Notes: a model not told the origin generated them from the letters alone. A stretch of 64,000 bases of DNA from CAZFOB01 sp964520325 (GCA_964520325.1 CAZFOB010000008.1:1-64000); one strand, 5' to 3'. Positions 8,305 to 18,952 are shown, counted from the first letter of the stretch. Program-made: numbers and translations.

Positions 8305-9056
8305 AGAGCGACATCAAGCTTGTGGTGCAGTGCGACGACTTCGGGATGTGCCACGCCGGAAATCTCGGGGCCGTGCAGGCGTTCAACGAGGGCATCCTTA
8401 CCCAGGCGTCTGTGATGGTGCCGTGTCCGTGGTTCCGCGAGGCCGCGCACCTCGCCAAGGAGCACTCGATCCCCGTCGGCGTGCACCTGACGCTCACGGC
8501 CGAGTGGGACTACCTCCGCTGGGGGCCGCTGACGGGCGGCCGCTCGCTCGTCGGTGACGACGGACGGTTCCCGCGCACGATCGACGCGGTCAAAGAGAAG
8601 GCCACGGTGGACGAGATGACAGCAGAGTTCGCCGCGCAGACCGAGCTGTTCCTCGAAGAAGGACTGACGCCCGAGTACTTCGATTGCCACATGGGAGTGG
8701 TGAACCCCGAGCCGTACGCGGCCACGTGCGAGCGCTATGGCAAGCCGTTCGACTATCCGATCGGTGACTGCGCCGTCGGCTTCGACTCGATCCACATGCT
8801 CAGCGGGCGTCCGAGCGAGGAGAAGGTGCCGTACCTCCTCGAACGCATCTCACAGATGGGGCCGGGGAAGCACATCATCGTGAGCCACTGCGCCGTCGAC
8901 TCCGACGAGCTCCGCGCCATGGCGAGCGATACCGCTGAGAACGCCGAATGGGCCCTGCAGTACCGCGTGTCCGATCTTGCCGCGCTGACTTCGGCTGAGG
9001 TCAAAGGGGCGGTGAAGGACCGCGGGATCGATCTCGTTTCGGTCGGCGGGCTCTAG
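8301..9056 (+). CDS. ChbG/HpnK-family (YdjC-like) carbohydrate deacetylase
   Basis: A 251-residue protein of the YdjC/ChbG deacetylase family, whose members remove an N-acetyl group from sugars (chitobiose, hopanoid glucosamine) with a divalent metal. Family signatures are the N-terminal VQCDDFGMCHAGNLGAVQAF (catalytic and metal-binding Asp pair), VGVHLTLTAEW (metal His) and FDCHMGV (metal His). The C-terminal half contains HIIVSHCAVDSDELRAM. No signal peptide, so cytoplasmic. It diverges from the cyclase operon and begins directly after the 27-bp tandem repeat. Weak GGATGGAG sequence in the repeat may serve as ribosome binding site. The substrate is unknown. Confidence 0.85.
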   Translation: MKSDIKLVVQCDDFGMCHAGNLGAVQAFNEGILTQASVMVPCPWFREAAHLAKEHSIPVGVHLTLTAEWDYLRWGPLTGGRSLVGDDGRFPRTIDAVKEKATVDEMTAEFAAQTELFLEEGLTPEYFDCHMGVVNPEPYAATCERYGKPFDYPIGDCAVGFDSIHMLSGRPSEEKVPYLLERISQMGPGKHIIVSHCAVDSDELRAMASDTAENAEWALQYRVSDLAALTSAEVKGAVKDRGIDLVSVGGL

Positions 9057-9147
9057 CCGTAGTGACCGCTCTGTGCAGGACCCTCTGGTCGGTACAGTGT
9101 GCGGGGGTTGATGTGTCCAGGCGACGAAGCTAGAAAGGGGAGGGCGC

Positions 9148-9609
9148 GTGTTCAAGACGATCGTGGTCGGAACGGATTTCTCTGATACAGCGAACCAAGC
9201 GGTGAGCCAAGCGACCGATCTCGCGAAGGCCTATGGGGCCAAGCTGCACATCGTCACGGCGTTCAGGCCTGCGATGACCGCGAGCGTGGCCGCCTCGAGC
9301 CTCGAGGCGATGGCCTACGGAGGGTCCGCCGTCCTTCAAGAGGCCGAGAGCAAGATCGCGGACGAAGTCGAGGCGACCCTCCAGCGGATGTCTCAGCAGG
9401 TGAGCGCCGCCGGCGTTGCGGTCAAGACGCATTGCTTCGCCGGCGACCCGTCCGATGCGCTCATCGACATCGCCGAGCAGACGAAGGCAGACGTCATCGT
9501 GATCGGCAATCGGGGTATGGGTGGCGTGAAGCGTTTCGTGCTTGGAAGCGTGCCCAACAAGATCTCACATCACGCCCCCTGCAGCGTTCTGATCATCCAC
9601 ACGACGTGA
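9148..9609 (+). CDS. Universal stress protein (UspA family)
   Basis: A 153-residue single Usp domain. It starts at a GTG behind the strong site GAAAGGGGAGG. N-terminal FKTIVVGTDFSDTANQAV and the C-terminal ATP-binding signature GNRGMGG-(9)-GSVPNKISHHAP match the nucleotide-binding (UspFG/MJ0577-type) subgroup. Members help cells survive stress and starvation and bind ATP or cAMP. It is a single-gene unit: the gap before it is 91 bases and the convergent DJ-1-like gene follows after 34 bases. Confidence 0.92.
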   Translation: MFKTIVVGTDFSDTANQAVSQATDLAKAYGAKLHIVTAFRPAMTASVAASSLEAMAYGGSAVLQEAESKIADEVEATLQRMSQQVSAAGVAVKTHCFAGDPSDALIDIAEQTKADVIVIGNRGMGGVKRFVLGSVPNKISHHAPCSVLIIHTT

Positions 9610-9643
9610 TCGTTCGCCGCCAGAGCGACAACTGGAGCGACAA

Positions 9644-10234
9644 CTAGACCGGCGGCTGCGGGTCGTACTGGATGTAGTGCTTGACCTCTTTCGCGCGCTC
9701 GACAGACTTCAGGCGCGCGACGAGGTGGAGCGCCATGTCGATCCCGGCTGAAACACCGGCGGCGGTGATGACGTTTCCCGCGTCGACGAACCGATCGTCC
9801 TTCCGTACCTCGATGTCCTTCCCGAGGGTCGGCAACACGTCGACGACCGACCAGTGAGACGTGGCGGCCTTGCCGTCGAGGAGACCGCTGTCGGCGTAGA
9901 CGAGCGCGCCCGAGCACACGCTCGTCATGAGTGCACCGCTCTCGGCGATCTTCCGGACCCATCCGCGGAACGTCTCGTCGCCGATCTGTACGCGGTTGCC
10001 TTCGCCGCCGGGATAGACGAGGACGTCGATGGGCGGAGAGGTGTCCCATGTGTGGTCTGGGATCACGCGCATACCTTTGGCACACGTGATGGGCTCGGCC
10101 CCCTGGGCGAGCATGAAGACCTCGACGCCGTCGTCGGGAAACATCTGGGCCCACATGGTCAACACTTCCCAGGGCCCGACGAAGTCGAGCTCCTCGGCCC
10201 CCTCGAAGATGAAGACCCCGATCCGTGTGCTCAT
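9644..10234 (-). CDS. DJ-1/PfpI family protein (isonitrile-hydratase-like)
   Basis: A 196-residue class I glutamine amidotransferase-like protein. The nucleophile elbow is MTSVCSGALVYADSGLLDG with the conserved Cys, and the N-terminal FEGAEELDFVGPWEVL fits the isonitrile-hydratase/ThiJ branch. The region AGVSAGIDMALHLVARL is also typical. Members include isonitrile hydratases, deglycase-like stress proteins and the N-terminal domains of AraC regulators; there is no DNA-binding domain here. The start codon at 10234 lies a few bases downstream of a degenerate copy of the tandem repeat seen at 8247. The Lys-rich small gene lies 28 bases upstream and may be co-transcribed. Confidence 0.88.
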   Translation of the reverse strand: MSTRIGVFIFEGAEELDFVGPWEVLTMWAQMFPDDGVEVFMLAQGAEPITCAKGMRVIPDHTWDTSPPIDVLVYPGGEGNRVQIGDETFRGWVRKIAESGALMTSVCSGALVYADSGLLDGKAATSHWSVVDVLPTLGKDIEVRKDDRFVDAGNVITAAGVSAGIDMALHLVARLKSVERAKEVKHYIQYDPQPPV

Positions 10235-10238
10235 AAGT

Positions 10239-10258
10239 GGGAGTCGCTACGCTCGATC
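10239..10258. repeat. Degenerate copy of the 8247-8300 repeat unit
   Basis: On the minus strand this 20-base stretch matches the unit GATGGAGCGCAGCGACTCCC at 18 positions and again ends next to a start codon (10234). It is the third copy in the window. Confidence 0.6.
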
Positions 10259-10262
10259 CTCT

Positions 10263-10367
10263 CTAGCGGCCCTCTTTCTTCTCCTTCTTATCGCGCCGTT
10301 TCTCCTTGATCGACTTGCCCTTCTTCTTCTGCTGAGCCTGCTTCTTCGGTTCGCCACGGCCCTTCAT
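10263..10367 (-). CDS. 34-residue Lys-rich small protein
   Basis: A short ORF, ATG at 10367, behind a near-perfect ribosome binding site AAGGAGGACGACGC. The product is extremely basic: it begins MKGRGEPKKQAQQKKKGKS and about 18 of 34 residues are Lys or Arg. It contains no membrane segment or Cys. The composition suggests a nucleic-acid- or ribosome-associated peptide, but I recognise no named family. The strong start site and coherent composition make it more than a chance ORF. It lies between the DJ-1-like gene and the divergent uvrA promoter. Confidence 0.65.
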   Translation of the reverse strand: MKGRGEPKKQAQQKKKGKSIKEKRRDKKEKKEGR

Positions 10368-10497
10368 GCGTCGTCCTCCTTACGTGCGTCTTTGCCCAGG
10401 CTAGCCACGCCTGCGGACCCCGTACACCCTCCGTCCTATGACCGGAGTACGCTCTACCGCCCGGCGGCTGTCGCAGGTCCCGGGTAACATCCGAGCA

Positions 10498-10511
10498 CGA
10501 ACTGGTGTTCG
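10498..10511. promoter_or_regulatory. LexA (SOS) box upstream of uvrA
   Basis: CGAACTGGTGTTCG is a perfect match to the Gram-positive LexA operator form GAAC-N4-GTTC, with the flanking C and G also symmetric. It ends 22 bases before the proposed uvrA TTG start, where a bound repressor would block transcription. It predicts DNA-damage induction of uvrA. Confidence 0.85.
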
Positions 10512-10533
10512 GGCATCTGGAGGGCGACCAGAC

Positions 10534-13385
<2,852 letters not shown>

Positions 13386-13389
<4 letters not shown>

Positions 13390-13721
13390 GCGGATCTCGG
13401 ACAGGCTGCGACCCAGCGCTCGGCCCACGCCTCGACGGACTTCACGACCGGGAGCAGATCGGCCCCCGTCTCGGTGAGGGTGTATTCGACGCGTACGGGC
13501 GTCGAGGGTGTTACGGTCCGCACGACCAGCCCTTCGGCCTCGAGCTCCTTGAGGCGCTCGGAGAGCAGGCGATCGGACAGTCCCGGGATGGTCTCCGCGA
13601 TGTCGTTGAACCTGGTCACGCCGACCATCAGCGCCCGCAAGATCGCCCCCGTCCACCGGCGTCCGATGATCTCGAGCGCGTGGGAATACTGGGCGCAATA
13701 CGGCGTCATCTGCTCGCTCAT
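13386..13721 (-). CDS. HxlR-family transcriptional regulator
   Basis: A 111-residue winged-helix regulator of the HxlR/MarR-like group. N-terminal CAQYSHALEIIGRRWTGAIL contains the conserved Cys often used for redox or electrophile sensing, followed by the DNA-recognition region RFNDIAETIPGLSDRLLSERLKELE. The ending TETGADLLPVVKSVEAWAERW is also typical. It diverges from a DoxX-family gene, a very common pairing in which the HxlR protein controls its neighbour. The stop overlaps that of uvrA. Confidence 0.92.
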
Positions 13722-13744
13722 GGGGCCGAGCTTACCTCCGATTA

Positions 13745-13786
13745 GTAACTTGCATGGGAATAGTTATGGATCGGTAGGTGCTTACC
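13745..13786. promoter_or_regulatory. Candidate HxlR operator region
   Basis: The 126-base divergent gap between the HxlR and DoxX genes contains the inverted repeat TAACT-(11)-AGTTA (13746-13750 and 13762-13766), extendable with one G:T. A second short inverted repeat, GGTA/TACC (13773-13776 and 13783-13786), follows. Symmetry and location suggest an operator; the site is not known from experiment. Confidence 0.4.
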
Positions 13787-13847
13787 TCACATAAGTTCGA
13801 GCGGCTCCGCCTTTCGAGGAGGCCGCCGCCGAGAGGAGGTTTTCTGT

Positions 13848-14366
13848 ATGGACGTCGGTCTGTTTGTCCTGCGGGTCATCGTCGGCCTACTGTTCGTCGG
13901 TCACGGAACACAGAAGTTGTTCGGGTGGTTCGGTGGTCCGGGACTGGACGGCACCGCCGGATTCATGGCGTCATTGCGCTACCGCCAGCCGAGGCTTGCG
14001 GCGCTTGCGGCGAGTGTGTTCGAGATCGGTGCCGGATCGTTCCTGGCCGCCGGGTTCCTCACGCCCCTGGCTGCGGCCGCCGTCATCGGCGTGATGATCA
14101 ATGCGACGGTCACGGTGAAGTGGCCGGCCGGTCTGTTCGCCGGGTACGAGATCGACCTGCTCTACGCCACGATCGCAGCCGCGCTCGCGTTCACCGGAGC
14201 CGGTGCGTACTCGCTGGACGCCGCTCTGGGCCTGAGCCTTGCCGGAACCACCTGGGGTCTGTTCTCGATCGGTCTGGCTGCCGTGATCGCGGGACTCGTA
14301 CTCGCATCCCGTGCACCTGCCGTCATCGCACCTGCCGGGGCAACGGAGCGGCCCCGAGCCGCCTAG
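13848..14366 (+). CDS. DoxX-family membrane protein
   Basis: A 172-residue four-helix membrane protein. The signature LRVIVGLLFVGHGTQKLFGWFGGPGL opens the first membrane segment; further segments follow at about 47-70 (LAALAASVFEIGAGSFLAAG), 75-95, 105-120 and 135-155. DoxX-family proteins take part in redox homeostasis and thiol stress in several bacteria. The ATG sits behind GAGAGGAGG. Divergent from the HxlR regulator, which probably controls it. A hairpin followed by T residues closes the unit. Confidence 0.9.
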   Translation: MDVGLFVLRVIVGLLFVGHGTQKLFGWFGGPGLDGTAGFMASLRYRQPRLAALAASVFEIGAGSFLAAGFLTPLAAAAVIGVMINATVTVKWPAGLFAGYEIDLLYATIAAALAFTGAGAYSLDAALGLSLAGTTWGLFSIGLAAVIAGLVLASRAPAVIAPAGATERPRAA

Positions 14367-14391
14367 CACCTACCACTTGCACCCACCCGGC

Positions 14392-14424
14392 GAAGGGGAG
14401 GAGCTCCGGTTCCTCCCTTCTTTC
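14392..14424 (+). terminator. Probable intrinsic terminator after DoxX
   Basis: GAAGGGGAGGA and TCCTCCCTTC pair with a single bulged G around an 8-base loop, followed by TTTC. It lies between the DoxX stop and the acetyltransferase start, both on this strand. Confidence 0.5.
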
Positions 14425-14438
14425 GTACGCTGGTTGCT

Positions 14439-15650
14439 ATGGACATCAGGCCGATCGAGCCCGACGAGCTCGAAGCGTTCTATACGACCTTCACTCGGAC
14501 GATGGGCTTCGGCCCCCCGTCCGAAGCGCAACTCGAGCGCGACCAGAAGTCGTTCAAGACCGAACGCAGCATCGTTGCTGTCGATGCGGGCGCCATCGTC
14601 GGCACCGCGTACTCGCATCTCTTCGAGCTCACGCTCCCCGGCGGGGTGTTCGTACCGGCTGCCGGAGTGACCGCGATCTCGACGGTGCCGACGCATCGCC
14701 GTCGCGGCATCGTCACACAACTCATTCGGACGCAGTTGTCGGAAGCCCTCGACCGCGGTGAAGCGGCCGCGATCCTGCTCGCATCCGAGGGCGGCATCTA
14801 TGGACGGTTCGGGTATGGCGCGGCCACGCATGTGAACGAGATCAAGATCGACAAGCGCAACGCGCATCTGGCGGTCGCGCGTCCGGTGGACGGAAGGACA
14901 CGCATCATCGACGGTGAGACCGCCGACAAGTTGCACCCACCGCTCTACGACCGGCTGCGTCGCTCACGCGCCGGCGGCATCGGACGTCCACAGAGCTTCT
15001 GGGAGTCCATCACGGCCGACCGCGACAAGAAGGAGACGCACGTCGTCTACGAGAATACGTCCGGGGAGGCGGAAGGTTACGTGCGCTACACGGTGAAGGC
15101 CGACTGGGACGAGGGCGTGCCCGCGCACAAGCTCACCGTCAACGAGCTGACGTCGTGCACACCGGAAGCGACCATCGGGATCTGGTCCTATCTGCTGGAC
15201 GTCGACCTCGTTCGCGAGATCGAGGCGTGGTCGCGACCAGTCGACGAGTCACTCCGATGGCTGCTCACCGAGCCACGTGCCTACCGAGCGAACACCTATC
15301 GAGACTTCCTGTGGGTCCGTCCACTCGACATCGCGAAGCTGCTCTCGGATCGCACGTACACGACCGATATCGACGTCACGCTGGACGTCGTCGATCCGTT
15401 CCTCGATCTTGGCGGCACGTACACGCTGACGGGCGGCCCCGACGGATCGAAGTGCGAACGCGATGGCCGATCCAAGACGGCCGACCTCAGCCTGTCGGCG
15501 TCCGACCTCGGCTCGATCTCGCTAGGCGGAGTCGCGCCCACCGAGCTAGCGCTCGCCGGCCGCATCACTGAACTGCGGCCCGGCGCGCTGCGCCGCGCCG
15601 ATGCCGCGTTCGTGACCTACCCGCGTCCGTGGTCGGGCCAGCACTTCTAG
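14439..15650 (+). CDS. Eis-family GNAT N-acetyltransferase
   Basis: A 403-residue protein with the three-domain plan of Eis (enhanced intracellular survival): an N-terminal GNAT domain with the acetyl-CoA loop VPTHRRRGIVTQLIRTQ (about 86-103) and EGGIYGRFGYGAAT, a second GNAT-like domain, and a C-terminal SCP2-like domain. As in Eis the chain ends in Phe (SGQHF), whose carboxylate acts as general base in that family. Eis enzymes acetylate amine substrates such as aminoglycosides at several positions and are usually hexamers. Substrate here is unknown. The start ATG lies 18 bases after the terminator-like hairpin and has no strong ribosome binding site. Confidence 0.9.
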   Translation: MDIRPIEPDELEAFYTTFTRTMGFGPPSEAQLERDQKSFKTERSIVAVDAGAIVGTAYSHLFELTLPGGVFVPAAGVTAISTVPTHRRRGIVTQLIRTQLSEALDRGEAAAILLASEGGIYGRFGYGAATHVNEIKIDKRNAHLAVARPVDGRTRIIDGETADKLHPPLYDRLRRSRAGGIGRPQSFWESITADRDKKETHVVYENTSGEAEGYVRYTVKADWDEGVPAHKLTVNELTSCTPEATIGIWSYLLDVDLVREIEAWSRPVDESLRWLLTEPRAYRANTYRDFLWVRPLDIAKLLSDRTYTTDIDVTLDVVDPFLDLGGTYTLTGGPDGSKCERDGRSKTADLSLSASDLGSISLGGVAPTELALAGRITELRPGALRRADAAFVTYPRPWSGQHF

Positions 15651-15836
15651 GCGACTGTTCACGCCTAACCTCCCGCCGGTGCGTCGGTTTACGTCAGCGG
15701 TCGCAGTAACGTCCTCCGATGGCCGACGCAGGGATTCCGCGCATCCGGCGGGCGCCGGTGCCCGAGGGTTGCTGGCCTGCGGGTACGTTGAGCGGCCGAA
15801 TCCGTACCATGGTGAGAGAAACTTGAGGAGCGTTTG

Positions 15837-16085
15837 ATGAGTGAGGTTCAGATCGCCCTCGAAGTTGATCTCAACACCGAAGACCACACTGGCTTGCCCT
15901 GGGGATTCGTCGACGACGCGCGAGACCCGTCCCTGATCCGCGAGGGAGCGTGGGTCGTTGTCGGCTCAGGGAATGCCTGCGCTGTGGCTCAGATCGCGGA
16001 CATCACGAGTGATGTTGTTCACGTCAGGCCGCTACCAGGGCCCGTCAGCCGTCACAGGCACCTTCTCGGTCGCTCCGTCGGTTGA
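15837..16085 (+). CDS. Conserved hypothetical protein, 82 residues
   Basis: Starts at ATG 15837 behind GAGGAG. N-terminal part is acidic (MSEVQIALEVDLNTEDHTGL) followed by PWGFVDDARDPSLIREGAWV and a strand-rich region AVAQIADITSDVVHVRPLPG, ending in RHLLGRSVG. The pattern looks like a small beta-barrel protein of the kind conserved among actinobacteria, but I cannot name a family. No signal peptide or membrane segment. The 186-base gap upstream contains no feature I can support beyond a doubtful 35-codon ORF. Confidence 0.7.
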   Translation: MSEVQIALEVDLNTEDHTGLPWGFVDDARDPSLIREGAWVVVGSGNACAVAQIADITSDVVHVRPLPGPVSRHRHLLGRSVG

Positions 16086-16124
16086 CCTGGAGTCTTACCG
16101 CGTTTCGACTCCCCGACTCCTTGT

Positions 16125-16152
16125 CGCCCCTCGCCCCTCGCCCTTCGCCCCT
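16125..16152. repeat. 7-bp microrepeat, four copies
   Basis: CGCCCCT, CGCCCCT, CGCCCTT, CGCCCCT in direct tandem. The last copy runs straight into the tRNA-Arg-like fragment and may have arisen by slippage on its acceptor sequence. Confidence 0.7.
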
Positions 16153-16190
16153 AGCTCAGGGGATAGAGCACCGGTTTCCTAATTCGGTTC
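16147..16190 (+). pseudogene. Degenerate tRNA-Arg(CCT)-like 5' fragment
   Basis: GCCCCTAGCTCAGGGGATAG continues into an anticodon arm with loop TTCCTAA (anticodon CCT). It shares 28 identical bases (16152-16179) with the fragment at 17939. The acceptor lacks two bases relative to that copy, the anticodon stem has a T-T mismatch, and no T-arm or matching 3' acceptor follows. So it is a non-functional remnant. Confidence 0.65.
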
Positions 16191-16348
16191 GGGCACGAAT
16201 CGCTGACCAGCGCAAACAAGAATCTGTGCAGCTCAAGACGGCGATTCGCAGTGTCCCTGATTGACCGCGAATGACCGCTCTTGTCCGGTGCTACGGGCAC
16301 GCGGAGGGCACAACCTCAGTCCTAAGACATCCGGGACAAAAAAAGGGG
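16191..16348. other. Gene-free stretch
   Basis: Together with the microrepeat and tRNA fragment this makes a 263-base gap. I see no convincing ORF. A run of seven A residues (16338-16344) reads as T7 on the minus strand directly after the cyclase-fusion stop and could assist termination there, but no clean hairpin precedes it. Confidence 0.5.
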
Positions 16349-17887
16349 TTATACCGCTGCGCCTCGCGTTGTCAGTCGAGAGATCGCGCGCAGCACGCTG
16401 GGGGTCCTACGCGCGACTCGGCCCATCACTCGGTCCGATCGGCGCATTCCAACACGGGGCGATGGTGTGGGTTGAGTGATCAAGTTGGCCTCTGGTGATC
16501 CCGCCGGGGCTCCGCCACATCGCACCGCCAAGAGCCGCCATTCACCGGGGACTCCTTTCAACTCGTGTACACCGCGGTCCTCGAACCCCGTTCCTGATCC
16601 CACAACGAGGTCGCGCACCGTGCTCGAAACGAGAATCTCACCCGCGTTTGCATGAGACATCACGCGCGCGCCGATATGGACGGCGAGTCCGCCGATGTCT
16701 TCACCCATGAGCTCGCACTCGCCAGTGTGTATGCCGGCGCGTATCTCGATACCGAGCGGTTCGGCGATGGTTCGGATCGCCTCTGCACATCGGATTGCCT
16801 GAGCTGGACCGTCGAGCGTGGCGAGATGGCCGTCTCCCATGCTTTTGACGACCAGCCCGTCGAAACGCGCGACCGTCTCCATGGTGAGCTCGTTGAACCG
16901 ATCGAGCAGAGCGTGCCATCGCTCGTCACCCATCGACGCGGCCCGTTGTGTCGACGCCACCATGTCGGTGTACAGGACCGTTCGTAGGGCACGTCGCGTC
17001 TGCACCGAAGTATGCGTACCGGTGAGGAACTCTTCGATGGTAGAGATCACCTTGTCGGGCTCGGTTATCCACGGCGCGTGATCATCGCCCTCGACCTCGA
17101 GCATCCGAGCGCCGGGGACGCGGTTGGCGATGTAGCGACCGAACTGGACGGGCACGAAGTCGCCTTTGGCATGGATGACGAGCGTCGGAACCGTGATGGC
17201 AGAGAGCGCTGGCCTGACGTCCATTCGGAAAACCGCTTCCATCGTCGCTCTCGCCATCCCGGGGCTTGCGCTCATGCGCTCGAGCATGCCGAGCTGCACT
17301 TTCGAACGGACCGACGGCAGAAGGATCCCGAGCGTCTGGCCGGTTCCCCAGCTGTTCCGTCCAGAGATCCAGAACGAGCGGATCTTTTCGAGCGTGTCGA
17401 GGTCCGGTGCGTAAGCCTCGCCCAGCTCATCCGCGATCATCTGACGAACCACCGACGGCGAGACATCGACGTCGTCCCACGTGACATCAGGTGTCCACGC
17501 GAACGTCCCGATGAGCACGAGAGCCTGTACGCGATCGGGCCGAGACGCAGCGAAAACGATCGAAGCCGGCCCTCCCTCGCTGATCCCCATCAACGCGGCG
17601 CGCTCGAAGCCCACGGCGTCCATGACCGCTTCGATCTCGCGCGCCCGATCCTCGATCGTCCTGACCTTGGACACAGGGTCGGACAGCCCGACGCCTGCCT
17701 TGTCGAAGATCACGACGCGCGCGAAGTTCGCCATGTGGTCGAAGAAGGACTTGATCTCAGGCGAGCCCCACATCACCTCCACGTGGGACACGAACGACCC
17801 GGCGTACAGGATGTTGATCGGTCCTTCGCCGAAGACCTGGTACGCGAGACTCAGCTCACCGCATCGCGCGTACTTCGTGTCTGGCAT
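16349..17887 (-). CDS. Alpha/beta hydrolase - class III adenylate cyclase fusion
   Basis: A 512-residue two-domain protein. Residues 1-290 are an alpha/beta hydrolase with nucleophile Ser103 (LMGISEGGPAS), acid Asp243 (HAKGDFVP) and His270 (EGDDHAPW). Residues 300-455 are a class III cyclase with Asp308 (LYTDMVAST) and Asp352 (SMGDGHLAT) for metal and GIHTGECE and LAVHIGARV further on. The family end is reached at ELKGVPGEWRLLAV; a further tail of about 55 residues rich in Ser, Thr, Arg and Pro looks unconserved. This fusion is common in actinobacteria and probably converts a small-molecule signal into cAMP. The gene lies between two tRNA-Arg fragments in direct repeat. Confidence 0.92.
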   Translation of the reverse strand: MPDTKYARCGELSLAYQVFGEGPINILYAGSFVSHVEVMWGSPEIKSFFDHMANFARVVIFDKAGVGLSDPVSKVRTIEDRAREIEAVMDAVGFERAALMGISEGGPASIVFAASRPDRVQALVLIGTFAWTPDVTWDDVDVSPSVVRQMIADELGEAYAPDLDTLEKIRSFWISGRNSWGTGQTLGILLPSVRSKVQLGMLERMSASPGMARATMEAVFRMDVRPALSAITVPTLVIHAKGDFVPVQFGRYIANRVPGARMLEVEGDDHAPWITEPDKVISTIEEFLTGTHTSVQTRRALRTVLYTDMVASTQRAASMGDERWHALLDRFNELTMETVARFDGLVVKSMGDGHLATLDGPAQAIRCAEAIRTIAEPLGIEIRAGIHTGECELMGEDIGGLAVHIGARVMSHANAGEILVSSTVRDLVVGSGTGFEDRGVHELKGVPGEWRLLAVRCGGAPAGSPEANLITQPTPSPRVGMRRSDRVMGRVARRTPSVLRAISRLTTRGAAV

Positions 17888-17922
17888 AAGCCCACCCTAC
17901 GCGACCAGGTCCGACCGACCTC

Positions 17923-17928
17923 GTACGA
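17923..17928 (+). promoter_or_regulatory. -10 element of the truncated tRNA-Arg gene
   Basis: TACGAT lies ten bases before the first base of the tRNA fragment, the spacing expected for a tRNA promoter. It suggests that the upstream half of a once-functional tRNA gene, promoter included, is preserved here. Confidence 0.4.
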
Positions 17929-17938
17929 TGCATCAAAC

Positions 17939-17980
17939 GCCCCCGTAGCTCAGGGGATAGAGCACCGGTTTCCGAAACCG
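17939..17980 (+). pseudogene. 5' half of tRNA-Arg (anticodon CCG)
   Basis: GCCCCCGTAGCTCAGGGGAT continues through a perfect D-arm and anticodon arm with loop TTCCGAA (anticodon CCG). The match to a normal tRNA-Arg ends after nucleotide 42, in the 3' strand of the anticodon stem. The next bases are the end of egtD, whose stop is at 17987. No T-arm or 3' acceptor is present anywhere near. Breakage at the anticodon stem is where many integrases cut, so this may be an old attachment-site junction. Confidence 0.75.
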
Positions 17981-17986
17981 TTTTGT

Positions 17987-18952
17987 CTAGCGGGCCAGTG
18001 CCAGGCCGAAGTCGCCGGCATCGTCGGACCACCAACGGGCCAGGCTCAGGCCCGCGTCCTCCAGCTCGCGCACGACGCCCTGCGCGCGGAACTTCGCGCT
18101 GATCTCAGTGCGGATGTCCTCGCCGGTCTCGAACGTGACGTCGAGCTCGAGCTCCGAGATGCGGACGTCCTGAGGCGATGTCGACCGCAGCCGCATCTCG
18201 ATCCATTCCTCGTCACGGTCGAAGAACGCCACGTGCTCGAAGGCATCGACGTCCAAGTCGCCGCCCAGCTCCCGGTTGATCACACGGAGCACGTTGCGAT
18301 TGAACTCGGCGGTGACCCCGGCCGAGTCGTTGTAGGCGGCTTCGAGCCGAGCGACGTCCTTCACAAGATCGAAGCCGATCAGCAAAGAGTCTTCCGGGCC
18401 GAGGATCGACGACATCTCCTTCAGGAAGCGCTGCCGGTCGTGCGGGAGGAAGTTGCCGATCGTGCCCCCGAGGAACGCTACGAGCCGGTGTCCACCGGCG
18501 GGGCCGCCTCCTGGGATAGCGTCGAGGTGCCGTTCGAAGTCGCCGACCACGGCATGCACGTCGACGCCGAACTCGGCTTCGACCGCCCCGGACGCTTCGC
18601 GCAAGATCTCTTCGCTCACGTCGAACGGGACGAACCGCGTGAGGGTGCCTGCGTCTTGCAGCGCGGACAGCAGGAGTCGCGTCTTCTCCGATGTCCCGGA
18701 TCCGAGCTCGACGAGCGTGTCGGCTCCCGTGAGCGATGCGATCTCACCCGCTCGGGCCGCGAGGATCTCGCGCTCGCAGCGGGTGGGGTAGTACTCGGGC
18801 AGGCGTGTTATCTCGTCGAAGAGCAGGGAGCCCCGTTCGTCGTAGAACCACTTCGGCGGAAGCTCCTTCGGCGTCGCGGTGAGGCCCCGCTGCACGTCCT
18901 CGCGCAGCGCGCGCGTGAGCTCCTCTGGATGGAGATGGACGTCGACCCTCAT
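17987..18952 (-). CDS. egtD: L-histidine N-alpha-methyltransferase
   Basis: A 321-residue SAM-dependent enzyme that trimethylates histidine to hercynine, the first step of ergothioneine synthesis. Family motifs: PKWFYDERGSLLFDEITRLP (33-52), the SAM loop VELGSGTSEKT (81-91), FLGGTIGNFLP and the substrate region containing YNDSAGVTAEFNRNVL. Full length for the family. Its start overlaps the egtB stop by four bases, giving the order egtA-egtB-egtD. Its 3' end abuts a truncated tRNA-Arg. Confidence 0.96.
   Translation of the reverse strand: MRVDVHLHPEELTRALREDVQRGLTATPKELPPKWFYDERGSLLFDEITRLPEYYPTRCEREILAARAGEIASLTGADTLVELGSGTSEKTRLLLSALQDAGTLTRFVPFDVSEEILREASGAVEAEFGVDVHAVVGDFERHLDAIPGGGPAGGHRLVAFLGGTIGNFLPHDRQRFLKEMSSILGPEDSLLIGFDLVKDVARLEAAYNDSAGVTAEFNRNVLRVINRELGGDLDVDAFEHVAFFDRDEEWIEMRLRSTSPQDVRISELELDVTFETGEDIRTEISAKFRAQGVVRELEDAGLSLARWWSDDAGDFGLALAR

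Noticed and set aside
15719..15826. 35-codon ORF starting MADAGIPRIRRAP upstream of the small conserved gene
   Set aside because: No ribosome binding site, Arg/Pro-rich composition typical of chance frames in GC-rich DNA.
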